Below are positions 4,200 through 5,181 of a stretch of DNA of 5,181 bases, one piece after another. The DNA is taken from assembly GCA_023135215.1 (NCBI GenBank), contig JAGLTP010000568.1, positions 1 through 5,181 of the forward strand, read 5' to 3'. Source of the stretch: Candidatus Heimdallarchaeota archaeon (GTDB lineage: Archaea; Asgardarchaeota; Heimdallarchaeia; Heimdallarchaeales; Heimdallarchaeaceae). The translations under genes and the position numbers were made by a program. The notes under the pieces were generated by a model. That model saw only the letters and a list, made by a program, of their open reading frames with translations, did not search any database and was not told where the DNA came from. Position 1 is the first letter of the stretch, and each line of letters opens with the position of its first letter.

Positions 4200-5181
4200 A
4201 TGAAAAACAAGGCAATATTGGGTTCAGCCATGTTAGGTTTGACAATTATACTTCTTACTGTTAGTGGTGCTTTTACACAAGCACAAATTTCAGCATCTAG
4301 TCTTCGTTCAAACCAATTAGCTGATAGTCCAATTTTAATTGAAGAAATGAACATTGTTGCCGGTATTGATTCCGCAGCATTAGTTCAATTGTTGTTAATA
4401 GGTGATGTTGCCCCCTCTATAACCTCTAGCTCATTCTTTGATAGTGATGTAGTCAATTGGTATTTTATTGCTTCAGATCAAGCAAACTACCACCCATACT
4501 TGATGAGAAGACCTTTCAGAGCTCCTGAAAACGCAACTTTAGTTGTTGAACTAAGAGGTTCTATGGGTCCCGATGCTAGCCTCGCCAAAGCAGTGAATAT
4601 TGCAATACTTTTTGCATCAACTTATGGCGTAGGTTTAATGTGGGCAAGAGCACAAGAACTTGATAATGGAAACTTCCTATACTTCTTTACAGGAGGAATG
4701 GAAAATTCGCTTTACAACACTTTGATATCTGAAATCCAAACAGATATTGGCGGTGGATTGGTCTCAGCAATCAGTGCAGCAGATGTTGTTTCATCTCCAG
4801 TAAAAGCTGTTATCATAGGTGAAGTATTCCTTGAAGGATTGCAACATCCTGTTAGAGGAATTTACTATGTTGATGAAGATGCGATTACTGAAGGTGGAGG
4901 AATCTATACATTGTCTACTCACAATCTATTTGGTACAACCATTGGACCAAATGGTGGTTTATTAACAGAATATTCAACTGTTAAATTCAGATTCCCATAT
5001 ACAATCAATCCAATCACAATTGATCCAAGACCAAATAACTTTGCACCTCAAATCACAGGTAAAATGGATTGGGTTCTGAATGTCCCGTGGGCTGCTCCAA
5101 GAGCAGCAAGGAATTATGAAGTTACATATAATATTGATCATGCTAGGTTAGCTTCTGTTCCAAGAGTAGCAGTTAACATGG
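4200..5181 (+). CDS. Secreted or surface protein of unknown function, N-terminal 327 aa (gene runs off the right edge)
   Basis: The reading frame is open from ATG 4200 to the end of the window. A signal peptide or N-terminal anchor is clear: basic MKNK, a hydrophobic core at about residues 5-25 (AILGSAMLGLTIILLTVSGA), then a polar TQAQ where cleavage could occur near residue 28. The mature part is rich in small, hydroxyl and amide residues. It has no cysteine in the visible stretch and one possible N-glycosylation sequon (Asn111-Ala-Thr). Residues 110-220 look like an alpha/beta domain (strand ATLVVELRG, helical AKAVNIAILFAS, strand KAVIIGEVFL). Residues 220-327 look mainly beta (GIYYVDEDA, KFRFPYTINPITI, NYEVTYNID). 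No catalytic motif or named family is recognised. An envelope-located binding or surface-layer-like protein is the general inference. A C-terminal membrane anchor could lie beyond the window. Separated from galT by 210 bp with its own promoters, it is probably an independent unit. Confidence 0.85.
   Translation, partial: MKNKAILGSAMLGLTIILLTVSGAFTQAQISASSLRSNQLADSPILIEEMNIVAGIDSAALVQLLLIGDVAPSITSSSFFDSDVVNWYFIASDQANYHPYLMRRPFRAPENATLVVELRGSMGPDASLAKAVNIAILFASTYGVGLMWARAQELDNGNFLYFFTGGMENSLYNTLISEIQTDIGGGLVSAISAADVVSSPVKAVIIGEVFLEGLQHPVRGIYYVDEDAITEGGGIYTLSTHNLFGTTIGPNGGLLTEYSTVKFRFPYTINPITIDPRPNNFAPQITGKMDWVLNVPWAAPRAARNYEVTYNIDHARLASVPRVAVNM

Noticed and set aside
4151..4354. Minus-strand 67-codon open frame over the secreted-protein start
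   Set aside because: It is antisense to the signal peptide region and overlaps the promoter of the plus-strand gene, which has an ideal ribosome site.
1..5181. CRISPR array, tRNA, insertion sequence or phage genes
   Set aside because: No regularly spaced repeats, tRNA-like cloverleaf, transposase motif or paired terminal repeats were seen in reading through both strands by eye.

Overview
The window reads as AT-rich archaeal chromosome (about one third G+C by eye). Several genes have a TATA-like element about 25 bp upstream of a start codon, which fits leaderless archaeal transcription. Other genes have GGAGGT-type ribosome sites. The partial gene at the left edge resembles archaeal AMP phosphorylase, and the sugar enzymes resemble archaeal families. 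The lineage cannot be fixed from this window. An Asgard-type or other mesophilic archaeon would fit, but that is a guess.

Layout from left to right. (1) The 5' end of a minus-strand gene (1-161) that looks like the N-terminal domain of AMP phosphorylase. (2) Two small plus-strand cysteine-rich protein genes: a 50-residue zinc ribbon (325-477) and a 60-residue four-cysteine protein of unknown function (544-726). (3) A minus-strand gene (729-1562) for a thioredoxin-fold protein with a CDHC motif fused to an unrecognised C-terminal domain. It converges on the 60-residue gene with only 2 bp between the stop codons. (4) A minus-strand GH57 glycoside hydrolase (1653-2882, GTG start), most like the archaeal alpha-galactosidase branch. 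(5) Divergent from it, galT (3033-3989), galactose-1-phosphate uridylyltransferase. (6) A 210-bp intergenic stretch with T-tracts, a small inverted repeat and two TATA boxes. (7) The 5' part of a plus-strand gene (4200 to beyond the right edge) for a secreted or membrane-anchored protein that I do not recognise.

The clearest functional unit is the GH57/galT pair, which share a roughly 150-bp divergent promoter region. A cytoplasmic alpha-galactosidase would release galactose. After phosphorylation by a galactokinase not present here, GalT would move it into the glucose-1-phosphate and UDP-galactose pools (Leloir pathway). Between the two genes lies a C4A4 direct repeat just upstream of the hydrolase TATA box, a candidate control site. 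The small cysteine-rich genes and the thioredoxin-fold gene lie together and may share a redox or metal theme, but nothing in the sequence proves this. No RNA gene, CRISPR array, insertion sequence or phage feature was seen. I see no convincing wholly new system. The least explained items are the thioredoxin-fold fusion, the four-cysteine miniprotein and the secreted protein.
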